NCBI RefSeq assembly: GCF_020829625.1
Contig: NZ_JAIVFX010000001.1
Location: 496,001-560,000, forward strand
Length of the DNA stretch: 64,000 nt
Direction: 5' to 3'
DNA from: Nostoc sp. XA010
Lineage (GTDB): Bacteria; Cyanobacteriota; Cyanobacteriia; Cyanobacteriales; Nostocaceae
The position numbers were made by a program, and so were the translations under genes. The notes under the pieces are model-generated. The model was given only the letters and a program-made list of their open reading frames with translations, was not told where the DNA came from and made no database searches. This document shows, piece after piece, positions 53,719 to 63,838 of this stretch (position 1 is the first letter of the stretch; each line of letters begins with the position of its first letter).

Positions 53719-53977
53719 TATTTTTCTACCTCTAAATAATTATTGGACTTGGGACAAAACCTGATATTTGCTAGATTATGGCATACCCTTAATTATGTTG
53801 AGTGATATAAATCACTTAGAAAAATATAAATAATCATCATAAAATTAGTACTTTTGCTAGTAAAGTAACCACTTCTGAAAACTAGCCATATTCAAAAGTA
53901 ACAGGCTCGGTATGTATTTCTCCATTATCTTTGTAAATGGATAGAATCAAAGTGTTTACCTATTTGCACTAAAGGTT

Positions 53978-54349
53978 TTGGCTACTGTATCTTGTCCCCA
54001 CTGCCATCAACTCGTTGATAGTCAAGTTATTAATTGTCCCTATTGCCGGACGACACTTAAAGCTTACGGTCATCCCGGTATTCCATTGCACCGCGCCACT
54101 GGGGACGGGTATCTGTGCGATACCTGCACTTATCACGCTGATGATACTTGCAATTTTCCTCAGCGTCCCTACGCTAAAGACTGTACCCTCTACCAAAATA
54201 TTGAAGAGACAAAGTTAGAGTTGGAACAGCAGCGTTACACTAATAGTTTTGCAATAACTGTAAAAAGTTGGATAAAACGCAATCAGGCTTTGCTGTTATT
54301 TTTGGCTTTATTATTAGTCTGTTTGTTGTTCGTTATATTAAGGTCTTGA
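53978..54349 (+). CDS. Zinc-ribbon membrane protein
   Basis: A 123-aa protein from TTG 53978 (MATVSCPHCHQLVDSQ). The N-terminus has zinc-ribbon pairs CPHC and CPYC (Cys6/Cys9 and Cys20/Cys23), followed by a second Cys/His cluster (LCDTCTYHADDTCNFPQRPY, then AKDC). A single C-terminal helix (about 102-121) anchors it in the membrane with the ribbon in the cytosol. Resembles small conserved cyanobacterial proteins of unknown role. The TTG start is weakly supported, but no better codon is in frame. Confidence 0.65.
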   Translation: MATVSCPHCHQLVDSQVINCPYCRTTLKAYGHPGIPLHRATGDGYLCDTCTYHADDTCNFPQRPYAKDCTLYQNIEETKLELEQQRYTNSFAITVKSWIKRNQALLLFLALLLVCLLFVILRS

Positions 54350-54483
54350 TTTGTGTTTAGTGGGGAGTAGGGAGTAAGGAAGATGAGGTAGCAGGGAGAG
54401 CAGGGGAAGAAGAACTATTAATTATTGCTCAATGCCTTTATTTCCTTCATCTCACCTATTCCCCACTCCCCACTCCCTAACCT

Positions 54484-56430
54484 TCAAACTGTTGTGATTT
54501 TGGATGCTTCAGCAACAGGTTCAATCAATATGGGTGGCGCTTTTTCTTCAAAGGCGGCTAAATCGAACCAAAAAGTGGTGCCAATGCCAACTTCACTCAC
54601 CAGATGGACTTTACTACGATGTCTGTCGATGATATTTCTGACAATCGATAAACCTAAACCCGTGCCTTCTAGGGTGTGAACTCGGTTTTCTACGCGGAAG
54701 AAGCGTTCAAAAATTGAGTGTTGATCTTCTGTGGCGATGCCAATTCCAGTATCAGAAATTTCAATCCGCACTGGAGCAGATTGGGTGTGACTAGGTTTAA
54801 AATCTAGCTGGTAAGCGCGGATTGCCACTTTCCCACCGAATTTTGTGAATTTAAGGGCATTTCCAATCAGATTGCCAAACACTTGTACTAACAGATCATA
54901 ATTACCCATTACTAGTGGCAAATTAGCAGCAACTTCTTGAATGAGTTCAACACCTTTATCTTTAGCGTTCAGTTGGTAAGTACGCAGTGTTTGCTCGATC
55001 GCTTGGGCTAAATCTACGCCATCGAAGCTGTAGTTGCGACCAGATTCGAGTTTTGACAAATCTAAAACATCGTTAACTAGGCGGGTTAGGCGATCGGTTT
55101 CATGATTTACTGTTTGCAGATACTCTTGCCGTTTCTGTAAATCCAAGTCTTCGGCGTAGTCGTACAGGGTTTCAATATGGTATTTGATGTTGGATAAAGG
55201 CGTCCGCAGCTCGTGAGAAACGTTGCTGATAAATTGGCCTTTTGCCTCATTTAATTCCACCTCACGGGTTATATCTTGGACAGTAATCGCAATGCCTTTG
55301 ATGCTTTCCCTTTGCACATTAAGTACTGTAGTCAAGAGAATACGGATCGTTCGCGGGGTAGGTTGGTTAATAAAAATTCGGAATTCGGCGCTTTCGCATT
55401 GGCCTGCTGCCATTTCGTACAAAGGGCTAGCGATTTCCATTTGTACTGCTGGGGGCAAGTGATGTAACAGGTTTTGACCTACCACTTTAACGTTTTCCCA
55501 GCCAAAAATTCGCTCTGCTGTGGGGTTGACTAAAATCACCTGCATGTTGTTATCAATCAACACAGCACCATCTGCGATCGTTGAAACTAGGGTTTGTAGC
55601 TTGGCTTTTTCTGCGGTCAGTTCCTCAATATTTTGTTCTTCATAGCGCTCTAATCGCTCTCCCATTTCATTAAAGCTTAAAATTAACTCCCCCAGTTCGC
55701 CTCCTAAAGGTAAATCAATGCGCTGCTTGAAATTCCCGGTAGCAATTTGCTTTACTCCCACTAGCAGTTCTTTAATGGGCTTAGTGATGGTCAAGGCGTT
55801 TATCACTCCTGCCAAAATCACCATTACCCAAATGGTAATAAAAACGGCAATGGTAACATCGCGAGTAAAATTGGTGGAGATGACAGCAGTCTGATTGGGG
55901 TTGATACCGATCGCTAATACACCTAAGTATTTTTTATTGACAATCAGGGGAATAAATACATCGGTGACTATTCCATCTGGGGTTGTATGTTGCCGCACCA
56001 TCGGCTTTTCACCATCACCAGGGTAATCTTCTGGCAGTTGTATCCGCCGTTTAATGGTAAGAGAGTTTTCTACCTCTGCTTCCCAAAAAGGAATGCCAAA
56101 AAAGATTTCCCCGTTTTCGTCGGCGTAAAGCATATAACGCACACTAGAGGTGCTGCTGTAGAAGCGTTGAGAAAATTGGGCAACCTCAGTCAGATTATTG
56201 TCAGCGATTAAAGGAGCAACGTTGGCAGCAAGCAGCAGCCCCAAGTCACGACCAAAGCGGGTGTCATTCATCCGCGCATCCTGCTGAATTGTATTCACAG
56301 CCCAGAAGGTCAGGCCACTCATCACTAATGAAACTACCATTGTGACCACAGCCAATAATTTGGTCTGGAGTGTGAACTCTGACCACCAAGTAGCGATCGC
56401 ATGTCGAATTGTTTTTAACAGACTTAGCAT
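54484..56430 (-). CDS. nblS: NblS/Hik33-type sensor histidine kinase
   Basis: A 648-aa membrane sensor. Helices at about 24-46 and 197-217 flank a periplasmic domain; HAMP (218-270), PAS (about 280-390), HisKA with FISNVSHELRTPLSNIKYH and an ATPase (NLIGNALKF, DTGIGI, GTGLGLSIV) follow. Order and sequence match NblS (Hik33/DspA), which controls phycobilisome breakdown, high-light, cold and redox responses through RpaB and NblR-type regulators. It follows purD on the same strand by 131 bases, so it may share a transcript. Confidence 0.93.
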   Translation of the reverse strand: MLSLLKTIRHAIATWWSEFTLQTKLLAVVTMVVSLVMSGLTFWAVNTIQQDARMNDTRFGRDLGLLLAANVAPLIADNNLTEVAQFSQRFYSSTSSVRYMLYADENGEIFFGIPFWEAEVENSLTIKRRIQLPEDYPGDGEKPMVRQHTTPDGIVTDVFIPLIVNKKYLGVLAIGINPNQTAVISTNFTRDVTIAVFITIWVMVILAGVINALTITKPIKELLVGVKQIATGNFKQRIDLPLGGELGELILSFNEMGERLERYEEQNIEELTAEKAKLQTLVSTIADGAVLIDNNMQVILVNPTAERIFGWENVKVVGQNLLHHLPPAVQMEIASPLYEMAAGQCESAEFRIFINQPTPRTIRILLTTVLNVQRESIKGIAITVQDITREVELNEAKGQFISNVSHELRTPLSNIKYHIETLYDYAEDLDLQKRQEYLQTVNHETDRLTRLVNDVLDLSKLESGRNYSFDGVDLAQAIEQTLRTYQLNAKDKGVELIQEVAANLPLVMGNYDLLVQVFGNLIGNALKFTKFGGKVAIRAYQLDFKPSHTQSAPVRIEISDTGIGIATEDQHSIFERFFRVENRVHTLEGTGLGLSIVRNIIDRHRSKVHLVSEVGIGTTFWFDLAAFEEKAPPILIEPVAEASKITTV

Positions 56431-56561
56431 CTTAAATAAAGTTGTTAATACTCTTTGTTATAAAGCCTAACAACTAAAAAATTAACAGTTAATTTGACAA
56501 ACATGTTAGGGAATGGGGAATGGGACATTGGCCGTTAGGAATAACTCCAAACTCCAAACTC

Positions 56562-57839
56562 CTAACTCTTAACTCTATGCCCAATATCTCTCCGGTAATA
56601 TACCCCCTCAAACTGGATATATTTGATACCTGCGTATGCTTGGGCGATCGCTTGCTCAAAATTTTCTCCAATTCCAGTCACATTTAATACTCGACCCCCA
56701 TCTGTGACAACTTCTTGTTGCTGGTTCAATTTCGTACCTGCATGAAATACAGTTGCTCCCGTTACCTCTGCCTCACTAATGCCAGTAATGACCTGGCCTT
56801 TCTCATATTCTCCTGGATAACCACCTGAAGCTGCAACTACAGTTGCAGATACTCCCTTTTTCCAAGCAATGGGTGGCAATTCACTTAATCGCTGTTGTAC
56901 ACAGGCTAGAAGCAACTCTTCTAAAGGTGTTTCTAACAGTGGCAAAATCACTTGGGTTTCTGGATCGCCAAAGCGACAGTTAAATTCCAAAACCTTCAAG
57001 TCGCCATCGGGTGCAATCATTAACCCAGCATACAGTACACCTCGGTAATCAATACCTTTAGCTCGTAAGGTTGCGATCGCTCTTTCTAATACTTCTGTTT
57101 GAATGCGTGCCATCAACTCTGGCGTAGCGATGGGTGCTGGGCTGTATGCTCCCATGCCACCAGTATTGTCTCCCGTATCGCCATCACCAATTCGCTTATG
57201 GTCTTGAGCTGGCAGCAAGGGGCGAATCGTTAACCCATCTGTTAACGCTAAAATTGATACCTCTTGCCCAACTAAACATTCTTCAATGACAACAAATTCA
57301 CCAGCACTGCCAAATTGTCCTTGAAAAATCGCATCAACCGCACTTTCTGCTTGTGCAACTGTTTCAGCTACCATTACGCCCTTACCAGCCGCCAAGCCAT
57401 CAGCTTTAACAACAATTGGCGCTCCCTGAGAGTTGATATAAGATTTTGCTGCTGCTGCCTGCGTAAATACCGCAGCCCGTGCTGTCGGAATCCCTGCTTC
57501 TTGCATTAGGGCTTTTGCCCAAGCTTTGCTCGCCTCAATTTGCGCTCCTGCTCTGACTGGGCCAAATACCATCAATCCTTTGTCTTGGAGGTAATCTGTG
57601 ATTCCCTTTGCCAAAGGCACTTCTGGCCCAACTATCACCAGAGTGATACCATTTTCTAAAGAATATCGGCTCATGCCCTCAAAATCATCTACTGTTAAGG
57701 GCAAGTTATGGCAACGTTCTAGACTTGCTGTGCCTCCATTCCCTGGTACACAGACAACTTGCTCAATTTGCCTAGATTGCAACAGTTTCCATGCCAGAGC
57801 ATGTTCGCGCCCTCCATTACCTACAACTAAAACTTTCAC
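56562..57839 (-). CDS. purD: Phosphoribosylamine--glycine ligase
   Basis: A 425-aa ATP-grasp enzyme making glycinamide ribonucleotide in purine synthesis. It begins MKVLVVGNGGREHALAWKLL, and contains the ATP-grasp text VVKADGLAAGKGVMVAE, DNTGGMGAYSPAP and the metal site FNCRFGDPETQVILPLL. Complete length for the family. It precedes nblS in the same orientation. The gap holds AACTCC(A/T) heptamers near 56548-56576. Confidence 0.97.
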   Translation of the reverse strand: MKVLVVGNGGREHALAWKLLQSRQIEQVVCVPGNGGTASLERCHNLPLTVDDFEGMSRYSLENGITLVIVGPEVPLAKGITDYLQDKGLMVFGPVRAGAQIEASKAWAKALMQEAGIPTARAAVFTQAAAAKSYINSQGAPIVVKADGLAAGKGVMVAETVAQAESAVDAIFQGQFGSAGEFVVIEECLVGQEVSILALTDGLTIRPLLPAQDHKRIGDGDTGDNTGGMGAYSPAPIATPELMARIQTEVLERAIATLRAKGIDYRGVLYAGLMIAPDGDLKVLEFNCRFGDPETQVILPLLETPLEELLLACVQQRLSELPPIAWKKGVSATVVAASGGYPGEYEKGQVITGISEAEVTGATVFHAGTKLNQQQEVVTDGGRVLNVTGIGENFEQAIAQAYAGIKYIQFEGVYYRRDIGHRVKS

Positions 57840-58363
57840 TGCTTTCCTCGTGCGTTCCTTGCGAAACGAGAATGCCCTATTTGGCTCTCGCGGATCAATT
57901 TTTCATTAATTTTCACACTTATGCAAGCCCCCTCATGACCAGAAGAAGCAGGGGGGGAGGGGGCAGGGAGCAGGGGAGAAAGATTCTAAGTCCACCTGTC
58001 ACAGGGGTTTGAGAGCAAATAAATTTATTTATGCCCAGCACAAAAACATTTCTTTTGAGATGCATAGCACAATAAATAAGGGACTTCCAACTAAAAAAAG
58101 ATCCTATCCCTGCGGGACGCTACGCGTAGCTTGTTTCCCCAAAGGGTAAGCATCTAGGGCAGGGAGCAGGGGGAGGGAAAGTCGTAGTGAAGTCCAGAAA
58201 TTGGATAATTTATTTTTTGGAGTTACCTAACAATTAACTCCTCGCAAGCGAATAGGAGGTCTTATCACGCAGAAGCGCATGCCAGTATGTTGAAATTTAT
58301 TTTACTTAATGGGGGAGCTATTCTTCATTAAATTCATAGGGTAGCATAGCTAGTTGTGCTACC
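57840..58363. other. Intergenic region with repeat fragments
   Basis: About 520 bases between the purD promoter side and the 3' end of tenA. It contains GCAGGGAGCAGGGG and CAGGGAGCAGGGG STRR-like tracts (57940-57980, 58155-58180) and CGGGACGCTACGCGTAGC at 58115-58132, text common to Nostoc repeats. No supported coding sequence. Confidence 0.45.
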
Positions 58364-58987
58364 CTACTCCAAAATCCACGCAGCCTGAAAAAAGTCGCGC
58401 TCGCAAAACATAGCATAACGATAGATTGAATCTACAACAGAATTGCTAGCGGCATAATTGTCAACCAAATTTTCTAATTGTTGTGTTAGTGGTTGAAAAT
58501 CTGCACTGCTGTAAGTACGAATCCAGTCTGCATATTGATGATTAGGAATGCCATTACGAGCCAACTGTTCTCCCAAAAAGGCATACAAACGCATACAAGG
58601 AGACATCGCCGCAGCAGTTAAGCCCGCATCTCCACCCCAAGCAGTTGCTAACAAAAAGTCAGTATAGCGGCGGGTGGTGGTTCTTGGTTGCACAGAATGC
58701 AAATCGACTCCCCACTGGGAAGCATAGCCACTATGCAACCGCAGTTCTTCTAAAACTCCACTAGCTAAGTTATGAAATGTGGTGAAACCTAACCAGTCTG
58801 GTGCTTTAGCTGCGGCGATACTGTAGGCACGGGCAAAAGCTTCTAGAAAAAAAGCATCTTGCCCTACGTAGTAAGCAAATTTCACTTGTTCAAGAGTACC
58901 ATCCCCAATGCCTTGAACGAAAGGATGCTCTAGGCAAGCTTGGGCTAAGTCTTGATTTGCTGCCCATAATTCCTGAGATAAAGTCAT
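58364..58987 (-). CDS. tenA: TenA-family thiaminase II / aminopyrimidine aminohydrolase
   Basis: A 207-aa helical enzyme that hydrolyses damaged thiamin or formyl-aminopyrimidine to salvage the pyrimidine. Asp44 (YVGQDAFFL), Cys131 (MSPCMRLYAFLG) and Glu196 (FCERDFF) match the catalytic positions of the Cys-type TenA group. It begins 35 bases after the pentapeptide/TPR gene on the same strand, so they are possibly cotranscribed; no riboswitch lies in that short gap. No other thiamin gene is in the window. Confidence 0.93.
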   Translation of the reverse strand: MTLSQELWAANQDLAQACLEHPFVQGIGDGTLEQVKFAYYVGQDAFFLEAFARAYSIAAAKAPDWLGFTTFHNLASGVLEELRLHSGYASQWGVDLHSVQPRTTTRRYTDFLLATAWGGDAGLTAAAMSPCMRLYAFLGEQLARNGIPNHQYADWIRTYSSADFQPLTQQLENLVDNYAASNSVVDSIYRYAMFCERDFFQAAWILE

Positions 58988-59022
58988 TTGTTATTATCCC
59001 TCTGTTGTTTTAACTCTTCCCT

Positions 59023-59793
59023 TTAAAAAGGGAAGAACTGGAGCAAGACTGAGCCTAGACTTCCTAAAAAATCAACAAAACTGGGTTTACCAGCACTCAC
59101 TTTTTCATTGGCAGGTGTTTGCAGTTCTTTTATAAAAGCTTGAGCTGTTAGCGTTCCAGTGCTGTTGCTTTGGGATGTAAACAATTTTTCAGCAATTTGG
59201 GCATCTTGGAATGCACCTTGTCTATCTAGTATTTGGTAACGGGCGACACCACGAGCTAAATAAGCACCCGCATATTCTGGTTTAATAGCGATCGCTTGAT
59301 TAAAATAACTGATTGCTTGCTGTTGGTTACCTTTTTGCCCTTCTGCTACACCCCAAGCATAAAATTCTTCTGGTGAAGCAATTTGTAATGGTATCCCAAC
59401 TGCACCTTGGAAGTTAGCACCATTCAAGTAAGCACCAGTTAGTTGTGCATTTGCTAAATAAGTATTTCTCAAATCAGCACCCCCTAAATTTGCCCCACTA
59501 AATTTAGCTTCGCTCAGGTTAACACCAAACAAACTCGCACCACTCAAGTTAGCACCCCGTAAATCTGCGCCACTCAAGTTTGCCCGACTAAGGTTAGCAC
59601 CTGTAAGATTGGCACCGCTCAAATTGGCTCCAGATAAGTCAGCCATCACTAAACCTGCATTAGTCAAATCACAGTTTTGACATTGCTTGGTTGCCAATAA
59701 CTGTTTAACATGTTCAGAATTTGCTGCTTGTACGGTTGTTGCCAAACTAATCGTCGTTAAAAAGGCAGCTATGGCTAGAATTTGGTTCTTCAT
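59023..59793 (-). CDS. Exported pentapeptide-repeat/TPR protein
   Basis: About 256 aa from [17 protein letters not shown], a Sec signal cleaved near VQA-AN; an upstream ATG at 59817 adds eight polar residues. The mature protein starts with a Cys pair (QCQNC) and some 20 pentapeptide units A(D/N)L(S/T)G (about 45-145), followed by two TPR motifs ([36 protein letters not shown]). This fusion occurs in thylakoid-lumen or periplasmic proteins of cyanobacteria. It is upstream of tenA; role unknown. Confidence 0.85.
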   Translation of the reverse strand: MKNQILAIAAFLTTISLATTVQAANSEHVKQLLATKQCQNCDLTNAGLVMADLSGANLSGANLTGANLSRANLSGADLRGANLSGASLFGVNLSEAKFSGANLGGADLRNTYLANAQLTGAYLNGANFQGAVGIPLQIASPEEFYAWGVAEGQKGNQQQAISYFNQAIAIKPEYAGAYLARGVARYQILDRQGAFQDAQIAEKLFTSQSNSTGTLTAQAFIKELQTPANEKVSAGKPSFVDFLGSLGSVLLQFFPF

Positions 59794-59988
59794 ATTCGTG
59801 TAATATTTATTACTCAATATTTTAAGTTAACTGAGACGGATTTATACCTCAGCATTATGATATGACCAATCTGAACAGTTTGCCCTCTGTAGTTCCCTAT
59901 ATTACTTATAAATTTGAGTAAACACTTACATATACCCTGATTTTCAATAAATATGAGACTATAGAAGCATTAAGACAGTCATAAAAAC

Positions 59989-60255
59989 GTGAGTCAGCAA
60001 GACAAACTCTTAGAAAAGATCCTCTCTGGGACTTCTGATACAGACATCCCTTTTGCCCAACTGTGGCAACTTTTATATCGACTAGGCTTTGAAGAGCGGA
60101 TTCGTGGCGATCATCGTATTTTTATCAAACCCGATGTTGAGGAAATATTGAATCTGCAACATAAGAGAGGAAAAGCCAAAAGCTATCAAATTAAACAAGT
60201 TCGTGCAGTAATTATCAAGTATAAGTTAGGAAGTAAAAATGATGTTTCACTATGA
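59989..60255 (+). CDS. hicA: HicA-type mRNA interferase toxin
   Basis: An 88-aa toxin from GTG 59989. It has the dsRBD-like HicA fold: FAQLWQLLYRLGFEERIRGDHRIFIKPD, with His42 in GDHRIF as catalytic residue, then LQHKRGKAKSYQIKQVRAVI. It cleaves mRNA when free of antitoxin. Slightly longer than many HicA proteins because of its N-terminal DKLLEKIL extension. Its 3' end overlaps hicB by 17 bases. Confidence 0.88.
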   Translation: MSQQDKLLEKILSGTSDTDIPFAQLWQLLYRLGFEERIRGDHRIFIKPDVEEILNLQHKRGKAKSYQIKQVRAVIIKYKLGSKNDVSL

Positions 60256-60451
60256 AGTTATTCTCTACTGGAGTCAATTAGATCAAGCCTTTATTGGTGA
60301 AGTACCAGAATTACCAGGCTGTGCTGCTGACGGTGATACTTATCAAGAAGCCCTACATAATGTAGAATTAGTTATGCAGGAATGGATAGAAACGGCTAAG
60401 GATTTAGGGCGTCCAGTTCCTCAAGTTAGACCACGTTTGATGTACATTTAA
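60239..60451 (+). CDS. hicB: HicB-type antitoxin
   Basis: A 70-aa partner that neutralises HicA. It shows the HicB partial RNase-H-like fold: FHYEVILYWSQLDQAFIGEV, PELPGCAADGDTYQEALHNV and VMQEWIETA. No C-terminal DNA-binding domain is present, so this is the short form, and autoregulation through it is unlikely. It overlaps hicA (ATG 60239), the standard coupled order. Confidence 0.9.
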   Translation: MMFHYEVILYWSQLDQAFIGEVPELPGCAADGDTYQEALHNVELVMQEWIETAKDLGRPVPQVRPRLMYI

Positions 60452-60631
60452 TAGGATTTACGCATTTACAAAAATGCCAAAGATGGATAAGTTTAAAAAC
60501 CACATCTTTCATGAGGCACAGCAGAGTCTATTTACGTAGTTTACCGCCGTAGGCATCGCAGGATAATTAAAAAAAGCCTGGAACGATCTATTTTCGTTAA
60601 TTCACATCACAATGCATTTGTATAGGCGGAA

Positions 60632-60656
60632 GTTGGGTTGAGGAATGAAACCCAAC
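60632..60656. terminator. Hairpin between convergent genes
   Basis: GTTGGGTT (60632-60639) pairs with AACCCAAC (60649-60656) over a 9-base loop. It lies 180 bases beyond hicB and close to the 3' end of the methyltransferase gene, and looks like a dispersed Nostoc hairpin that could stop either transcript. Confidence 0.45.
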
Positions 60657-60684
60657 ATAATCAGAGCAGGTCTAATTGAAAAGG

Positions 60685-61746
60685 TTAACTACTGGCAACC
60701 TTACAAATCACCATAATATGTGATTTGTATTTGTCAATACTATAGTGAATAAGTTGCAATCCAGAACGTTCTAGTTCTTGCAAAAGTTTAGGGATTTCAT
60801 ACTTATGATGTCGCCAAATAGTAATTTCTTCACCTTCAGATATTTCAATCTTCTTATCTATCCCCATCCGACTAAAATTTAGAGTGTAATTATAATGGAG
60901 TTTCATATTAGCAACTACACTATCTGTTTTTAAATCATACTTTCTCACCAATTCACAATCTTCAGATTTAATTCCAATCTTGCTTCTAACCCATTCATAT
61001 ATTTCTTCTACATGATACTTGCAGCCACCTCTGACGCTTCCATCCCATTTAGAGTTAGAACCAATTTCATTAGTAAACACCAGAAAATCATTTTTTCCCA
61101 TGCTATCTCTAAAGTTTTTTAGTACCTGATCTCTATTTTGATGATTACCGATGGTAACGCCTAAGTGGAAAAATATTTTTGCTGTGTCGTCAATTTCAAA
61201 GCTATCTTGATTTTGGAATAAATTTTTGCGTACACAACTATTTTCTATGTCAATTGTGGAACTGATGAACTCGACTAGAGGAAACCATTTTGTAAAATTA
61301 TTTTTGGATACATCAAGCAATTCCTCGCTTATATCTAATGCTATATATTTATTAACTTTTCCTAGGTGATTAAGTTTTTTAATAAAATTCTTAACTGGAT
61401 ATGAGTTTCCTGCACCAACGTCTACAATATTGACTTTTTTACCACTTTGAATATTATCATTCAAGTATTTAAAGTTTTCCTTTAAAAGTTCTATTTCTAC
61501 ATTTGATGTTCGATACCATGTTGGGATAACATATTTTCGATAAAAATTGTCCCAGATTTTTGCGCCTCTACCTTTATAAGAATACTTTAGAGGTATTTCT
61601 CGCCTGACTTCTAATGCATGAATTATGCCTAAAACTTCTTCCTCAGAAAAAATAGAGTAGAACTCAGAGCTTGGCTTTGCTGTGCGATTGATAGGAGTTG
61701 ACATGTCCGAGGGAAGTTGGAAATTGCTATGAAAATTTTGAGCCAT
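60685..61746 (-). CDS. EgtD-like SAM-dependent methyltransferase
   Basis: A 353-aa protein of the histidine-specific methyltransferase family (DUF2260/Methyltransf_33, EgtD). The SAM motif is VNIVDVGAGNSYPVKNFI (about 105-122), followed by YIALDISEELL and HLGVTIGNHQNRD, and the C-terminal FSRMGIDKKIEISEGEEITI block typical of the family's substrate lid. No EgtB or other ergothioneine gene is adjacent, so its acceptor may differ from histidine. The gene is notably AT-rich with many Lys/Asn codons, unlike neighbours, suggesting transfer. Confidence 0.8.
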   Translation of the reverse strand: MAQNFHSNFQLPSDMSTPINRTAKPSSEFYSIFSEEEVLGIIHALEVRREIPLKYSYKGRGAKIWDNFYRKYVIPTWYRTSNVEIELLKENFKYLNDNIQSGKKVNIVDVGAGNSYPVKNFIKKLNHLGKVNKYIALDISEELLDVSKNNFTKWFPLVEFISSTIDIENSCVRKNLFQNQDSFEIDDTAKIFFHLGVTIGNHQNRDQVLKNFRDSMGKNDFLVFTNEIGSNSKWDGSVRGGCKYHVEEIYEWVRSKIGIKSEDCELVRKYDLKTDSVVANMKLHYNYTLNFSRMGIDKKIEISEGEEITIWRHHKYEIPKLLQELERSGLQLIHYSIDKYKSHIMVICKVASS

Positions 61747-61957
61747 TATTCTTGTTCTTTGTTTTTCTGAGGTATTTTATTTTAATGGATTAGCTGCAAT
61801 GCTTGCCAAAGAGGTATTTTCCCATGCCGTTGTGCGAATATTTAAACCAAATTTTGGACTTACAAGCACAAATAGATCCCACATTATCTACTGGTGGATT
61901 GGTTTTTTACCATCAAAAATAGGAGATAATTTTTCAAAGATACAGGGGTGAATACCA

Positions 61958-63754
61958 GTGGTTCAGCAACCAGAACTCCAGGAAACTTCGTCGATACAGT
62001 CAATGCAGCGCGTGCTTAAGAGTTTAAGCGCTTACCGATGGACTTCGCTAGGAGCATTGGTGAGCCTGTTGCTGTTGACGATCGCAAACGCAGTTACTCC
62101 ACAACTATTTCGGTGGGGAATTGATGAGGGGATCACGCAAAAAAACCTCCAAATTGTGCTACACAGCGCCGCCTGGCTGGTACTCGCCGCGATCGCTCGT
62201 GGTGTATTTAACTTTGGACAAAGCTATTTAGCAGAAGCAACGTCTCAAGGTGTAGCTTATGACCTGCGAAACAGAATTTTCAGCAAAATTCAAAATCTCA
62301 GTTTCAGTTATCATGACCAGGCGCAGACTTCCCAACTCTTAACCCGTGTCACCAGCGACATAGAGCAGATCCGTACCTTTGTTGGTACTAGTTTAATTCA
62401 GGTCATCAGTTCAATTGTGACATTGGTGAGTATATCAGTGGTTTTGCTACTGATGAACTGGCAACTAGCACTGATTACGCTAACGGCAGTGCCTCTAAAT
62501 GCATGGTTAATGATACAATTTATCTCTCGGAATAACAAAATTTTTCGGCAAGTACAAGAGCAACTAAGCGACCTGAATGCTGTATTGCAAGAGAACTTGT
62601 TTGGAATCCGGGTGGTAAAAGCGTTTGTGCGGGAATCAACCGAAAGGTCGCGTTACACGGGCATGAATGATGGTCTAGTTAGGGCAAACATGAAGACCAT
62701 TAGCGCCATCCACAATATCTTCCCGTTTATCTTTTTGGTGAGTAACTTGGTAACATTGGCAGTTTTCGCCTATGGGGGAGCGCAAGTAATTGGGCGTAGG
62801 TTCTCCATTGGCGAACTGGTGGCGTTTAACTCCTACCTAGCGTTGATTCTCCAACCAATTTTGTTGATTGGATTTGCTGCACCGGCGATCGCTCAATCAG
62901 CTGCTTCCGCCGAACGCGTCTACGAAGTTGTAGATGCGGAAGTAGAAATTCGCGATCGCCCCGGTGCTGTCCCATTTGACACCTGTGTTGGTAGAATCAC
63001 CTTTGAAAATGTTTGCTTTCGCTATCCAGGAGCGACAACTGAAACTCTCAAAGGAGTTTCCTTTGAAACCAAACCCAAAGAGCTAATCGCCGTTTTAGGG
63101 ATGACTGGTTCCGGGAAAAGCACAATTATGAACTTGCTTCCCCGCTTTTACGATGTCACAAAGGGAGCAGTTCGCATTGACGGACGAGATGTAAAAGATT
63201 TCACCCTCAAAAGCCTCAGATCGCATATCGGTATTGTATTTCAGGAAACCACCCTCTTTTCTGGCACAATTCGCGAAAATATTGCCTATGCAAAACCCGA
63301 TGCAACTCTAGAGGAGGTGATTGAGGTTGCCAAAACTGCCCAAATGCACGATTTTATCAGTAGTTTACCTGATGGCTACGAGACAATTGTGGGTGAACGG
63401 GGCGTGGGCTTGTCTGGTGGGCAAAAACAACGAATTGCGATCGCTCGTACCTTACTAACCGATTACAGCATTCTGATTTTGGACGATAGCACCTCTGCTG
63501 TAGATGCTAAAACTGCTGCCCAGATTCAAGCCGAACTAGATAGCTTAATGCGCCAGAAAGCTTGTACAACTTTTGTAGTAGCTCAACGCATCAGCACCGT
63601 CAAAAATGCCGATCGCATTTTTCTCATGGATAAAGGAAGATTAGTAGCACAAGGCACTCACGAGGAATTGATGCAAACCAGCCCCCTCTACGGTGTGATT
63701 TTGGAATCTCAAGTAAAGGCGAAAGAAAAAATGATCCCAAACCATAATAAATAG
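61958..63754 (+). CDS. ABC exporter half-transporter with degenerate ATP site
   Basis: A 598-aa half-transporter from GTG 61958. The six-helix membrane domain (about 30-330) precedes the nucleotide-binding domain: Walker A GMTGSGKST, Q-loop, LSGGQKQR. Walker B ends LILDD, so Asp510 replaces the catalytic Glu, and the switch His is Gln543 (VVAQRIST). This is the mark of the non-catalytic subunit of heterodimeric exporters such as TM287/288 or LmrCD. Its partner starts 84 bases downstream. Substrate unknown: lipid, peptide or drug. Confidence 0.92.
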   Translation: MVQQPELQETSSIQSMQRVLKSLSAYRWTSLGALVSLLLLTIANAVTPQLFRWGIDEGITQKNLQIVLHSAAWLVLAAIARGVFNFGQSYLAEATSQGVAYDLRNRIFSKIQNLSFSYHDQAQTSQLLTRVTSDIEQIRTFVGTSLIQVISSIVTLVSISVVLLLMNWQLALITLTAVPLNAWLMIQFISRNNKIFRQVQEQLSDLNAVLQENLFGIRVVKAFVRESTERSRYTGMNDGLVRANMKTISAIHNIFPFIFLVSNLVTLAVFAYGGAQVIGRRFSIGELVAFNSYLALILQPILLIGFAAPAIAQSAASAERVYEVVDAEVEIRDRPGAVPFDTCVGRITFENVCFRYPGATTETLKGVSFETKPKELIAVLGMTGSGKSTIMNLLPRFYDVTKGAVRIDGRDVKDFTLKSLRSHIGIVFQETTLFSGTIRENIAYAKPDATLEEVIEVAKTAQMHDFISSLPDGYETIVGERGVGLSGGQKQRIAIARTLLTDYSILILDDSTSAVDAKTAAQIQAELDSLMRQKACTTFVVAQRISTVKNADRIFLMDKGRLVAQGTHEELMQTSPLYGVILESQVKAKEKMIPNHNK

Positions 63755-63800
63755 TCTTGCGTAAAATTCTTATTACAGCCTGGTAATCAAGGCAAAGACT

Positions 63801-63836
63801 TTTAATCCAAAATCCAAAATCTAAAATCCAAAATTC
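63801..63836. repeat. STRR: AAATCCA heptamers
   Basis: About five AAATCCA-type heptamers fill the gap between the two ABC half-transporter genes. Confidence 0.85.
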
Positions 63837-63838
63837 TT

